Positions 8,254 to 15,853 of a stretch of DNA of 18,726 nucleotides are shown here, piece by piece. The DNA is taken from assembly GCA_947564765.1 (NCBI GenBank), contig CANODN010000009.1, forward strand, positions 1 to 18,726. Direction: 5' to 3'. The translations under genes were made by a program, and so were the position numbers. Position 1 is the stretch's first letter. Every line of letters begins with the position of its first letter. The notes beneath the pieces are model-generated. The model did not search any database. It saw only the letters and a program-made list of their open reading frames with translations, and had not been told where the DNA came from. The DNA comes from an uncultured Roseburia sp. Lineage in GTDB: Bacteria > Bacillota > Clostridia > Lachnospirales > Lachnospiraceae.

Positions 8254-8282
8254 ATTATACGTCACATCCGTTTTCTTTTCAA
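8254..8282 (-). promoter_or_regulatory. Promoter of the sialidase gene
   Basis: The minus strand has -35 TTGAAA (8282-8277), a 17-base spacer and -10 TATAAT (8259-8254), near consensus. It sits in the 105-base gap after the sbcC stop. The sialidase can therefore be transcribed independently of sbcDC. I see no clear operator or CRE palindrome next to it. Confidence 0.78.
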
Positions 8283-8301
8283 TCGTTTTCCCGGATTTGG
8301 C

Positions 8302-11300
8302 CTATTGTCCTACCACCTTCGCATCGCTGCTGACACCTTCTGCTCCTCTGCTTTTTGTCACAACAATCTTTTTCTCGATCTGCTCCTTTAATTCCGTAAC
8401 ATGGGAAATGATTCCTACCAGGCGGCTGCCCTCTGTCAGCTGCGTCAAAGCCCGGATTGCCTGGCTTAAAGATTCCTCATCCAGAGAACCGAATCCTTCA
8501 TCCACAAACATGGAATCCAGCCGGATTCCCCCGGCATTGGACTGGATTTCATCTGACAGGCCCAATGCAAGGGATAAAGACGCCTGAAAGGATTCTCCGC
8601 CGGACAATGTTTTCACGCTGCGCTCCGTTGCATTGTAATGATCAATCACGCAAAGCTCCAGTCCTGCTTTTTCTTTTTTGCCGGTATGCTCTTCTCTGGC
8701 TCGTTTTAGTTCGTATTGTCCGCCGCTCATGGTCATCAGACGCAGATTTGCCCTCCGTATGATCCGGTCAAAATAGGTCATCTGAATATACGTTTCAAAT
8801 TCTATTTTCTGTTTGCCGCCAAGCATGCCGTTTGCCGTATCGGAAAGAGCTTTCATCCATTTGTAGGTTCCCTCTACCTCCGCGATTTCTTTCTGCTTTG
8901 TTTTGATCTGGCCGAAAATCCTGTGATTTGTCTGAAATGCCATATATTTCTGATCTTTCTTCTTTGTCAGAGTTTCTTTTTCCTGCCGGCACTGCAATTT
9001 CCGCCCAAGGATCTCCTCTTCGGAAAGCATTCCTGCCTCACCGGCCCCTGAAATCTGATTTTTTAAAGTCTCAATTGCGGCAGTCAGGCGTTCTTTTATG
9101 GTCTGGCAGTTCTTATATTCCTGCTCCGCTTTTGCAAAAGCATCTTCCCTCTCTTTTTTCTGTCTGCCTAAAAGCCGTATCTGCTCCTGCACTTCTTCTT
9201 TCTTCTCTGATTTCAGCCGGCCTTTCAACTCTTCGATCTTCTCGTTTCTGCTGTTTTGTTTTTCTTCTTTCCTTGTAATCGATATCTCGGTTTGTCTAAG
9301 AGATTCCTCCAACTGCCTCTGCTGTTCCTGTTTCTTTGGTATTTCCTGTTCCAGGCGTTTTTTCTCCTGTAACTCTTTTTGGTTGACCTCAAGGGCTTTC
9401 TCCAGGGCGCCGATTTCTCTTTGCAGTGTTTTTTCGATTTCGTCAGCCAGGGCATCCCATTCTTCTTCATTCAGCTCAGAAACAGACCGATTCTTTTCTC
9501 TGAAATCTGCCCCATAGGATAAAAGCATTTGCCAGAGCCTCTCTGCTTTTTCCATGCGCTTTCCCCTGGTTCCTTCCAGACTCTTTTCCAGTTCATGGAG
9601 CGTTTTTGTATTTCGTTCCCTCAGGTTTTCTTTTTTAAGCTTTTCTTCCTCCAGGCGTTTTTTCTTTTCGATTTGTTCCAGCAGAGAATCTTCATATACC
9701 TTCAGTTTTTCTCCTGCTGCAATCACACTGCAAAGCAATGCAGATAATTCCGGCGTCAGATCATCCTCCTTTGACTCCGATTTCAGAATTCCTTCTGCTT
9801 TCTTTAAAAGATCTGCTGCTTTTTTCATCGTTTCTGCAATCTTCTCTTTTAAAATCTTCTCCTGTCCTTTAAAGTCTGCTCTTCTCTGCCGGCTTTCTGC
9901 TATGTCGCTTTCTAAAGTCTGCTTTTCTTTTTCCTGTGCTTTCGCCTCCTGCATAAGCTGATCCAGACGCGTTTTCCTCTGATTGGCCTGTGTTAGTCTG
10001 TTGCTGCATTCCTGCTGCTTTTGTACCAGATAAGCCTCGATCTCTGCCGTTTTTTTCTCCACGGTATCTGGCAGCTGCAGATTGTCTGTCTCTGTCTGCC
10101 ACTGTTTTCTTTTTTCTGCCAGCCGTCCTTCCGCCGCCGCAGCCTCCTGTTCTGCTTTTCGGAAATCGTTTTCCAGTTCTTTTTGTACAGTCTCTTTTTC
10201 TTTGATCTGTTCGTTTAGTTCTTTCCTTCGTTTTCTCTGCTGCTCTGCCTTTTGGATTTCCTGACGAATCTGCTGTTCTTTTTCCTCTAACTGCATCTTT
10301 TTCTCTGCAATGTCTTTGGAAAGCGCCTCCTCCCGGCATCCCTGCCGGATGCACTCTGTTTCACCGAAAAGCGTTTTGGCCCGCGTCGTAATGTTCTGTT
10401 TCAGCGTTTCTGTTTGTTCCTGCAAACGTCCTGCTGCCGCACTTAAATTCTGTGCCTGTTCCTGTATTTTTTCCAGTTCCTTTTTTTCTTGATCCAGTTC
10501 TTCTTTTTCCGGCACCGTCTCCGGAATCTCCGCCGGCCGGGGATGATGTTTTGAGCCGCAGACCGGACATGCCGCGCCTTCTTTTAACGTCTTTGCCAAA
10601 ATCCCTGCCTGGGCATTTAAGAAAAGCCTCTCCTTCCCGGAATACACCGTTTCTGCCTGCTGCTTTTTCAAAAGCGCCTCTTCATAATCCTTTTGCGTCT
10701 GCCACAGATGTTTCTGCTTTTCTTTCAAATCCTCTAAATCCGCATCCAATTCTTTAAAAGCAGCCTTGCGCTCTGACAATTCTTTTTGTTTCTGATCCAG
10801 CTGCAGCATCAGGGTATCTATAGCGGAAAGTTCTTTTTCTTCTTTTTGCAAAAGAGCAAGCTCTGCCGCTTTTTCTGCTGTCTGTTTTTCCATATCCGCC
10901 CTGTCTGCCTGGCGCTTTGCGTTTTCTTTTTCTAATTTTTCCAGATCTTTGGAAAGTTTCTTAAAATTGCAAAGACTCTCTTTTGCCGCCTTTTCTGCAT
11001 GGCTGCACGCTACCGCCTCTTCCCCTGCATTCTGCAGTTCTTTCTGCTCCCTTGTACGCTCCTCTTCTGTTTCTTGCAGCAGCAATTCTTTTGTCTTCAG
11101 TTCTTGTTGTCTGCGTTCTTCCTGTTCTATCTTTTCTTCTAACGTCTTTTGATCTTCTGCCTCACGTTCCAGACTTTTCTGTATGTCCTGCCGCTCTGCC
11201 TGAAGGTTTTTCAGTTCTGCAAGGGCCGCCTCTCCTCCTTCCAAAGCGGCAATTTCTTCCTGGCATCTTTCCAGCGCTTTCTTTAAACTGTCCCGTGTTT

Positions 11301-12606
11301 CCTCGGTTTCTACGATACGTTTTTCTGTGCTTTCCTGAATCGCAATTTCCTGCCTGAGACTTTCTCTTTGCTGCTGCAGACTGACGCTTTTCTGCTCCCC
11401 TTGTTCTCTTTGTTCTTTCAGACGTTTCTGCTCTTCTTCCGCCGATGCAAGGCTTTCTGATTTTTTCCGATCTGCCTGTAACGCAGCTTCTACACGCTGC
11501 CTGTTTTCTCTTAACGTCTGGCTGCACTGTTTTTCCTGCCTGATCTCCTCTTCTTCTTTTGCTTTTTCTTCCTGCTCTTTCCTAAGCTGATCAAATACTT
11601 CCAGATTGTTTTGCAGCTCCTCAATCTGTTTTGTAATCGACTCGCAGGTTTTGGCCTGTTCCTTTGCTTTCTCAAAGCTTTCTTTGGCCTGCTTTAATTT
11701 CGGCTCCTGTTCCTGTAACAAGTCCTGGTTTTCGTTCAGTTTTTCTTTTTGCTCTTTGATTTTCTGAATGGTTCCGATCAGCTGATCTTCCTTCTGAATC
11801 TGCTTTTCCTTTTCCTGAATTTCTCTTTCCAGTTCTTTTAAAATTTCTTCATCTTCCCGGCAAAGTTCTTCTAAAAGCTCCATGCCGTCTCCGATTCTGC
11901 CGTCGAATTTTTCTTTTCCCAGTTCCTTTAATTTGGCGGAAACCGGTGTATCCTCTTCGCAGATGATGCCGTCCATATGTTGATTCATACTGCGTTTCAG
12001 CTCTTCATAGCTCTTCCACTGCTCTTTTACTGCCGCTTTTAATTTTTCCTGTATCTCCTGATATCCGCCGGTATTAAATATCTGCCGGAAAATGCCGCTG
12101 CGTTCCTCCGTACCAGCCAGAAGAAGTTTCTGAAAATCTCCCTGGGCAATCATGGCGATCTGGGCAAACTGCTTACGGTCCAAACCGATGAGATCGGTAA
12201 CAGCCTTGGTCACTTCCTTGGATTTTGTAACAGGCTCTCTTTCATCCGGAAACATAAGAACGGCGTCTGATTTCTGCATCGTGTAGCCGTCGCCCCTTTC
12301 CTTGGGACGCCGGTATTCCGGATTTCGCTTTACGGTATACCGCTTGCCGGAATAGTCAAACAAAAATTCCACATAGGTGGGAATGTTGTCTTTTGCATAT
12401 TTGCTGCGAAACATATCTGCTTTCCGCACCTCGCCGCTGGCCTCTCCATACAGAGCATAGGCAACCGCATCGAAAATCGTCGTTTTTCCGGCCCCGGTAT
12501 CTCCGGTGATCAGATATAAGCCCTGTCCTCCCAGCCGTTCAAAATCAATTTCTGTTTTTCCGGCGTAAGGCCCAAATGCGCTTATGATCAGTTTGATCGG
12601 TTTCAT
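8302..12606 (-). CDS. sbcC: SbcC, ATPase/coiled-coil subunit of the SbcCD (Rad50-Mre11) nuclease
   Basis: A 1434-residue Rad50-like SMC-type ATPase that works with SbcD to process hairpins and blocked DNA double-strand ends. The N-terminal half-ATPase carries Walker A GDTGAGKTT (residues 35-43) and the Q-loop IAQGDF (Q155). A long E/K/Q-rich coiled coil follows, with a zinc hook CPVC at residues 680-683, close to the midpoint. A second coiled coil leads to the signature TLSGGESFQ (1333-1341), Walker B FVDEGF (D1369, E1370) and the H-loop histidine of IISHV (H1402). The gene follows sbcD with a single base between stop and start, and its AGGAGG lies in the last sbcD codons. It is longer than the roughly 1000-1200 residues usual for the family, the excess being coiled coil. 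Long plus-strand open frames here are shadows of that repeat composition. Confidence 0.97.
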   Translation of the reverse strand: MKPIKLIISAFGPYAGKTEIDFERLGGQGLYLITGDTGAGKTTIFDAVAYALYGEASGEVRKADMFRSKYAKDNIPTYVEFLFDYSGKRYTVKRNPEYRRPKERGDGYTMQKSDAVLMFPDEREPVTKSKEVTKAVTDLIGLDRKQFAQIAMIAQGDFQKLLLAGTEERSGIFRQIFNTGGYQEIQEKLKAAVKEQWKSYEELKRSMNQHMDGIICEEDTPVSAKLKELGKEKFDGRIGDGMELLEELCREDEEILKELEREIQEKEKQIQKEDQLIGTIQKIKEQKEKLNENQDLLQEQEPKLKQAKESFEKAKEQAKTCESITKQIEELQNNLEVFDQLRKEQEEKAKEEEEIRQEKQCSQTLRENRQRVEAALQADRKKSESLASAEEEQKRLKEQREQGEQKSVSLQQQRESLRQEIAIQESTEKRIVETEETRDSLKKALERCQEEIAALEGGEAALAELKNLQAERQDIQKSLEREAEDQKTLEEKIEQEERRQQELKTKELLLQETEEERTREQKELQNAGEEAVACSHAEKAAKESLCNFKKLSKDLEKLEKENAKRQADRADMEKQTAEKAAELALLQKEEKELSAIDTLMLQLDQKQKELSERKAAFKELDADLEDLKEKQKHLWQTQKDYEEALLKKQQAETVYSGKERLFLNAQAGILAKTLKEGAACPVCGSKHHPRPAEIPETVPEKEELDQEKKELEKIQEQAQNLSAAAGRLQEQTETLKQNITTRAKTLFGETECIRQGCREEALSKDIAEKKMQLEEKEQQIRQEIQKAEQQRKRRKELNEQIKEKETVQKELENDFRKAEQEAAAAEGRLAEKRKQWQTETDNLQLPDTVEKKTAEIEAYLVQKQQECSNRLTQANQRKTRLDQLMQEAKAQEKEKQTLESDIAESRQRRADFKGQEKILKEKIAETMKKAADLLKKAEGILKSESKEDDLTPELSALLCSVIAAGEKLKVYEDSLLEQIEKKKRLEEEKLKKENLRERNTKTLHELEKSLEGTRGKRMEKAERLWQMLLSYGADFREKNRSVSELNEEEWDALADEIEKTLQREIGALEKALEVNQKELQEKKRLEQEIPKKQEQQRQLEESLRQTEISITRKEEKQNSRNEKIEELKGRLKSEKKEEVQEQIRLLGRQKKEREDAFAKAEQEYKNCQTIKERLTAAIETLKNQISGAGEAGMLSEEEILGRKLQCRQEKETLTKKKDQKYMAFQTNHRIFGQIKTKQKEIAEVEGTYKWMKALSDTANGMLGGKQKIEFETYIQMTYFDRIIRRANLRLMTMSGGQYELKRAREEHTGKKEKAGLELCVIDHYNATERSVKTLSGGESFQASLSLALGLSDEIQSNAGGIRLDSMFVDEGFGSLDEESLSQAIRALTQLTEGSRLVGIISHVTELKEQIEKKIVVTKSRGAEGVSSDAKVVGQ

Positions 12607-12607
12607 A

Positions 12608-13750
12608 TTATCCCTCCTGTATTTCTTCCAGCAAATGCTCCATATATGCCCTCTGCTCCGGACTCATAGGCTGATTATTCTGCATCTCGTAAAATTCTTC
12701 AAATAATTCCAGTTTGGATTTCTGCTCCACCTCTCCCGACATTTCAATAATCCGGTCCTGCCTTGTCCTGCTGTTGTCATACTCCAGACGCATCAGATTC
12801 GGATAAATAATGCGCAGTTTCTGCAGACCATCGGGAATATCTTCTTCATCCGTCAGTATGACTTTCACATAATCTTCCTTGTTCATATCCTGGTAAAAGG
12901 TTTTTGCCGTTACTTCCAGATAAGTTCCCTTCAGAATTTTCATATCCAGCAGCGGCTTAAGCGGCACGGTATAAAGTTCGGTCCGGCCTTTTTCTTTTAA
13001 CTCCACTATGGTAACTGACTTGTTTTGATCCGCCTCTGAAAAAGAATATTTCAAAGGCGTTCCGCAGTAGCGTACCGTCTCTCTTCCAATCCACTGGGGA
13101 CTGTGGATATGTCCCAATGCCACATAGTCAAAGGCCTCAAAAACTTCCGCATCCACATTGTCTAAGCCCCCGACGATAACTTCCTCGGATTCACACCGCC
13201 CTGCCCCTGTGACAAACTGATGCGCCGCCAGAATATTTCGCTTTTCCCTGTCAATCTCCATACGGTCTACGACCAGCTCTACGGCATCCTGATAGCTTTC
13301 CGGCAGTTTTTCTCCCAGTTCTTCATCCAGCGCATGACGTACAGACGCCGGCTTGACAAAGGGAAGGAGATAGACAAAAAGCTCTCCGTATGCGTCCGTC
13401 AACGGAATTTTGGATACGCATCCGTCATAAACGGGAGATACATATACGCCTCTGCCTTTCATAAGCTGCGCACCAAATGCAATCCGCTCCGGAGAATCGT
13501 GATTTCCGCTGATGAGAAATACCTGCTTATTTTGATCGGCAAGCGCTGTCAGGAAATGGTCAAATACCTGCACCGCCTCTGCAGAAGGAATGGGTTTGTC
13601 ATAAATGTCTCCTGCTATGATAACGGCGTCTGCATGTTCACTCTCTGCAATGGAAAGAATCTGTTTTAATATGTATTTCTGGTCCTCAATCATGGAAAAT
13701 TCATTGACGCGTTTCCCGATATGAAGGTCTGAAATGTGAAGAAATTTCAT
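12608..13750 (-). CDS. sbcD: SbcD, Mre11-like nuclease subunit of SbcCD
   Basis: A 380-residue metallophosphoesterase of the SbcD/Mre11 family. All metal-binding motifs are present: DLH (D8, H10), AGDIYDKP (D48), SGNHDSPER (N83, H84), AAHQF (H177) and GHIH (H214, H216). The capping and C-terminal region (about 270-380) follows as expected. It supplies the Mn-dependent exonuclease and endonuclease activity of the SbcCD complex, and SbcC provides the ATP-driven gate. The ATG at 13750 has AAGGAG 5 bases upstream. It is the promoter-proximal gene of sbcD-sbcC and lies about 70 bases after prfH, without a terminator between, so some transcription may also come from rtcB-prfH. Confidence 0.97.
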   Translation of the reverse strand: MKFLHISDLHIGKRVNEFSMIEDQKYILKQILSIAESEHADAVIIAGDIYDKPIPSAEAVQVFDHFLTALADQNKQVFLISGNHDSPERIAFGAQLMKGRGVYVSPVYDGCVSKIPLTDAYGELFVYLLPFVKPASVRHALDEELGEKLPESYQDAVELVVDRMEIDREKRNILAAHQFVTGAGRCESEEVIVGGLDNVDAEVFEAFDYVALGHIHSPQWIGRETVRYCGTPLKYSFSEADQNKSVTIVELKEKGRTELYTVPLKPLLDMKILKGTYLEVTAKTFYQDMNKEDYVKVILTDEEDIPDGLQKLRIIYPNLMRLEYDNSRTRQDRIIEMSGEVEQKSKLELFEEFYEMQNNQPMSPEQRAYMEHLLEEIQEG

Positions 13751-13784
13751 GGCGGCTCCTTTGTAAGTGTTCTTTTTATTTTTC

Positions 13785-13814
13785 AGTATAGTATAGAAGC
13801 AAAAAAGCTGTCAA
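13785..13814 (-). promoter_or_regulatory. Promoter of sbcD-sbcC
   Basis: The minus strand shows a consensus -35 TTGACA (13814-13809), an 18-base spacer and a -10 TATACT (13790-13785). A second overlapping TATACT at 13795-13790 is too close to the -35 to serve. The start site would fall about 30 bases before the sbcD ATG. I see no LexA-type SOS box next to it. Confidence 0.75.
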
Positions 13815-13820
13815 ACAATA

Positions 13821-14429
13821 TCAACATCCTCTGTCTGCCGAAAAAGTCCGAATAAACTTCTCCCCCTCATAAATCCGCACCGGATTTCCTCTGACAATGC
13901 GGTTATGCTCTCTCCATGCCGCATGTGTCTGTTTTTCCTTCTCCGCCTGCTGCAAATCATAGAGCTTTTTCTGCAGCTTATCCATTGCCCTGCGCCTATT
14001 CTGATATTGACTTCGTTCCTCTGTGGACTGTGCCGCAATTCCTGTGGGAATATGTATGATGCGCACCCCGGTTTCTACTTTATTGACGTTCTGCCCTCCA
14101 TTTCCTCCGCAGTGAAATGTTTCCATGCGATAGTCCCGGTCTGACGCAATTTTATTCTGTTGGGGAATAATACTGACATCTACGTACCAGTTTTTTCTTT
14201 TGTGATTTCTGCGGAAGGGACTCTTGCATATCCACAATACCGTTCCCTCCAAACCGCTCAAATCCTGTTCTGTCTGAAAACAAATCGAGTCAAAGCATCC
14301 TCTCTCACACCCTCTTTTCCCGGACAACATTTCTATATCTCCATATTCTTTTTTTAATGCCTCAAATAATTTTGCAACTGCCAGCTGACACTCCGCCGGT
14401 CCCTGCCCGGCGCTGATTTGTATCATCAT
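13821..14429 (-). CDS. prfH: Peptide chain release factor H (PrfH)
   Basis: A 202-residue release-factor-like protein. The peptidyl-tRNA hydrolysis loop is intact as GGNGGQNVNK (GGQ at 111-113), followed by the domain-3-like IPTGIAAQSTEERSQYQNRR and a C-terminal basic helix. Compared with RF1/RF2 it lacks the long N-terminal domain 1 and has no PxT or SPF anticodon loop, as expected for PrfH. PrfH is known as the partner of RtcB2: it recognises ribosomes whose 16S rRNA was cut in the decoding centre, releases the stalled peptide and allows ligation. Here it sits directly after rtcB (13 bases), with AGGAG overlapping the rtcB stop codon. Two adjacent ATGs (14429 and 14426) are equally plausible starts. 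Confidence 0.93.
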   Translation of the reverse strand: MMIQISAGQGPAECQLAVAKLFEALKKEYGDIEMLSGKRGCERGCFDSICFQTEQDLSGLEGTVLWICKSPFRRNHKRKNWYVDVSIIPQQNKIASDRDYRMETFHCGGNGGQNVNKVETGVRIIHIPTGIAAQSTEERSQYQNRRRAMDKLQKKLYDLQQAEKEKQTHAAWREHNRIVRGNPVRIYEGEKFIRTFSADRGC

Positions 14430-14442
14430 AATACTTTCTCTC

Positions 14443-15552
14443 CTATTCTCTGTTTCCTGCTTTAAAATTATAAACCGGTCTGCATACTTCTGTTACTGCA
14501 ACGGTATCCTTCAGTCTTTCTGCAATTTCTGTTATGGAGCGATAAGCAAAGGGCGCTTCGTCTAAGGTGCCTGCACCTACGCTGCTGCTGTAAATTCCTT
14601 TCATTTCTTTTTTAAATTCGGATACCGTATATTGCTTTTTCACATCTTCCCGCTTCATTCTCCTTCCGGAACCGTGAGGCGCTGAATCATTCCAGTCCTC
14701 GCTGCCCTTTCCGATGCCTAAAATAATTCCTTCTTTCATATTGGCCGGAATAATGACTCTTTCTCCTTTTCGTGCCGAAACAGAACCTTTGTGAAGTATT
14801 CCAAAATCATCTACATAATTATGCGCCGCGGAAAACTGATCCAGCGCCTTCCACTTCATCCCTTTTAAAATTTCCCGGACAATGATCTGTCTGTTCCATT
14901 CTGCATAGTTTTGAAGTATCTGCACATCTTCCAGATAGGCTTCTCTATTGCCGTTTTCCAGATAACTCATATAATAAGGGATTTCCCTGCCCTGCTCTTT
15001 CAGACAGCGGTTTGCCAGTTTTGTATAATAATCTGCCGCTTCCTCTCCCAAATGCCTGCTGCCGGTATGCACCACAAGATACAAGCTGCCATCGGCTCCC
15101 TGGTCAAGCTCTATGAAATGGTTGCCGCCGCCCAGTGTACCGAGACTTCTTTTTGCTTTTTCTTTATTAATATGTCTGCTGCAGCGCAGTCCTTCCCAGG
15201 AAAATTCCTCTGCCATATAGTGAGGTCCTTTTCGTATTGCAAATCCTGACGGTATGCGCTCTCGAATTACTTTATCCAGTTTTTGAAACTCGGTATGATC
15301 TTTATTTATCTTCACACAGGTCATCCCACAGCCGATATCTGCTCCCAAAAGTTGCGGAATTACTTTATCCGTCAGTGTCATAGAAAGTCCGATGGGGCCA
15401 ACCTTGCCGGGATGAATGTCCGGCATCAGACGTATCCTGCTCCCCTTTGCCGCCTCCTGGTCACAGATCATTTTCACCTGTGCTTTTGCATAGTCTTCGG
15501 CATCATCTGTAAATATTTTTGCATCTGCATAATTTCCTTTTATTATTTCCAT
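14443..15552 (-). CDS. rtcB: RtcB-family RNA ligase, RtcB2-like partner of PrfH
   Basis: A 369-residue RtcB ligase, a GTP- and Mn-dependent enzyme joining RNA ends that carry 2',3'-cyclic phosphate (or 3'-phosphate) and 5'-OH. Conserved residues are present: GADIGCGM (D72, C75), GGGNHFIELD (H145), HTGSRHLG (H162), SAAHNYVD (H244) and APHGSGR with H293, the guanylylated histidine position. Its length is shorter than E. coli RtcB (408 residues) and fits the RtcB2 type found with PrfH. In the rtcB-prfH pair the job is to re-seal 16S rRNA cleaved near A1493 by ribotoxins; that role is taken from the family and gene pairing. The ATG at 15552 has AAGGAG 11 bases upstream, slightly far. An intrinsic terminator sits immediately before that site, so expression probably depends on read-through. 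Confidence 0.95.
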   Translation of the reverse strand: MEIIKGNYADAKIFTDDAEDYAKAQVKMICDQEAAKGSRIRLMPDIHPGKVGPIGLSMTLTDKVIPQLLGADIGCGMTCVKINKDHTEFQKLDKVIRERIPSGFAIRKGPHYMAEEFSWEGLRCSRHINKEKAKRSLGTLGGGNHFIELDQGADGSLYLVVHTGSRHLGEEAADYYTKLANRCLKEQGREIPYYMSYLENGNREAYLEDVQILQNYAEWNRQIIVREILKGMKWKALDQFSAAHNYVDDFGILHKGSVSARKGERVIIPANMKEGIILGIGKGSEDWNDSAPHGSGRRMKREDVKKQYTVSEFKKEMKGIYSSSVGAGTLDEAPFAYRSITEIAERLKDTVAVTEVCRPVYNFKAGNRE

Positions 15553-15563
15553 ATCTGTTTGAT

Positions 15564-15569
15564 CTCCTT
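15564..15569 (-). promoter_or_regulatory. rtcB ribosome binding site abutting a terminator
   Basis: AAGGAG lies 11 bases before the rtcB ATG and only 12 bases after the T-run of the leader terminator. The bases between are the 3' arm (15572-15582) of a possible 10-bp bulged stem with 15651-15660, which would enclose the whole terminator. Folding here could therefore influence both transcription and access of the ribosome to rtcB. Confidence 0.6.
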
Positions 15570-15581
15570 AAAAATGGGTAC

Positions 15582-15603
15582 AAAAAAAGCGCCCAAAGGC
15601 GCT
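15582..15603 (-). terminator. Intrinsic terminator inside the rtcB leader
   Basis: The minus strand reads AGCGCC, loop TTTG, GGCGCT, then six more Ts. This 6-bp GC-rich stem with a U-tract is extendable by A-U pairs from the AAA upstream. It ends 29 bases before the rtcB start. A terminator between a promoter and the gene it serves, with no gene other than the small ORF upstream, is the hallmark of attenuation. The alternative is that it merely ends a small transcript. Confidence 0.82.
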
Positions 15604-15674
15604 GTTTGCAAATCCTCTTCCTGTCTGTCATACCACGTCAGAAAACCGTCTGTACCATTTCCCGTTAACGGATA

Positions 15675-15761
15675 TTAAAATAAGCTATAATCAGTGAGGA
15701 CTGTTGTACCTTTGATTGTCTGTGTCTTTGTTCTGTTCGTGATTTTCTTATTCTTCTGCAT
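15675..15761 (-). CDS. 28-codon small ORF (leader peptide or small protein) upstream of rtcB
   Basis: A small ORF with one of the best ribosome binding sites in the window, AAAGGAGG, 7 bases before the ATG. It lies 36 bases after the predicted transcription start. The product is 28 residues, basic and Thr/Lys-rich in the first half (MQKNKKITNRTKTQT), ending in VLTDYSLF; it has no membrane segment or Cys. I recognise no family. Codons 18-22 (GGT ACA ACA GTC CTC) are complementary to its own ribosome binding site. Its position, between promoter and terminator of a ribosome-repair operon, suggests a regulatory leader peptide whose translation state is sensed. A free-standing small protein or a chance ORF remain possible. 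Confidence 0.6.
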   Translation of the reverse strand: MQKNKKITNRTKTQTIKGTTVLTDYSLF

Positions 15762-15772
15762 GGTAAGTCCTC
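15696..15772 (-). promoter_or_regulatory. Hairpin sequestering the small-ORF ribosome binding site
   Basis: GAGGACT in the ribosome binding site (15772-15766) is exactly complementary to AGTCCTC in codons 20-22 (15702-15696). The next four bases TACC (15765-15762) can pair with GGTA (15710-15707), leaving a 4-base bulge on one side. This 11-bp pairing would hide both the ribosome binding site and the bases before the start codon. Ribosomes already translating would disrupt it. Confidence 0.55.
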
Positions 15773-15803
15773 CTTTTCGATCTATTTTTATTTTAACGGG
15801 TAC

Positions 15804-15832
15804 ATAATATCATATACGCTTGAGGATTGCAA
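15804..15832 (-). promoter_or_regulatory. Promoter of the rtcB-prfH leader
   Basis: The minus strand has -35 TTGCAA (15832-15827), a 17-base spacer and -10 TATTAT (15809-15804). It begins about 20 bases after the Fic stop codon. A 7-base inverted repeat TGAGGAT/ATCCTCA (around 15857-15851 and 15828-15822) flanks the -35. It could be an operator half-site pair or chance. No T-run follows it, so it is not a terminator for the Fic gene. Confidence 0.68.
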
Positions 15833-15853
15833 GGAGTTTTTGCGTGATGATCC

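Larger units (their letters stand above)
15553..15803 (-). promoter_or_regulatory. Structured 5' leader of rtcB-prfH, candidate attenuator
   Basis: About 245 transcribed bases separate the predicted start (near 15797) from the rtcB ATG. In order the leader holds a strong ribosome binding site, a 28-codon ORF (15761-15675), about 70 noncoding bases, an intrinsic terminator (15603-15582) and the rtcB ribosome binding site (15569-15564). Two copies of GGTACA (15710-15705 and 15656-15651) can pair with TACC next to the small-ORF binding site or with TGTACC just before rtcB, so alternative folds are possible. This resembles a leader-peptide or transcription-attenuation unit. Regulation itself is inferred, not shown. 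I do not recognise it as a known riboswitch or T-box: I see no specifier loop or T-box bulge sequence. Confidence 0.55.

Noticed and set aside
8197..8265. Upstream in-frame extension of the sialidase
   Set aside because: It lies downstream of the promoter but lacks a ribosome binding site and would bury the signal peptide. The ATG at 8196 is well placed.
9098..9517. Ser/Phe/Cys-rich plus-strand frames opposite sbcC
   Set aside because: Glu/Lys-rich coiled coil on the other strand gives Ser/Phe/Leu-rich open antisense frames; no supporting signals.
15560..15628. Second small minus-strand ORF starting with ATG ACA GAC and crossing the leader terminator into rtcB
   Set aside because: It has only a weak GACGTGG site upstream, runs through the terminator hairpin and overlaps rtcB out of frame. 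It is probably chance.
15553..15803. T-box or metabolite riboswitch upstream of rtcB
   Set aside because: I find no T-box consensus, specifier loop or known aptamer core. A leader-peptide layout fits better.
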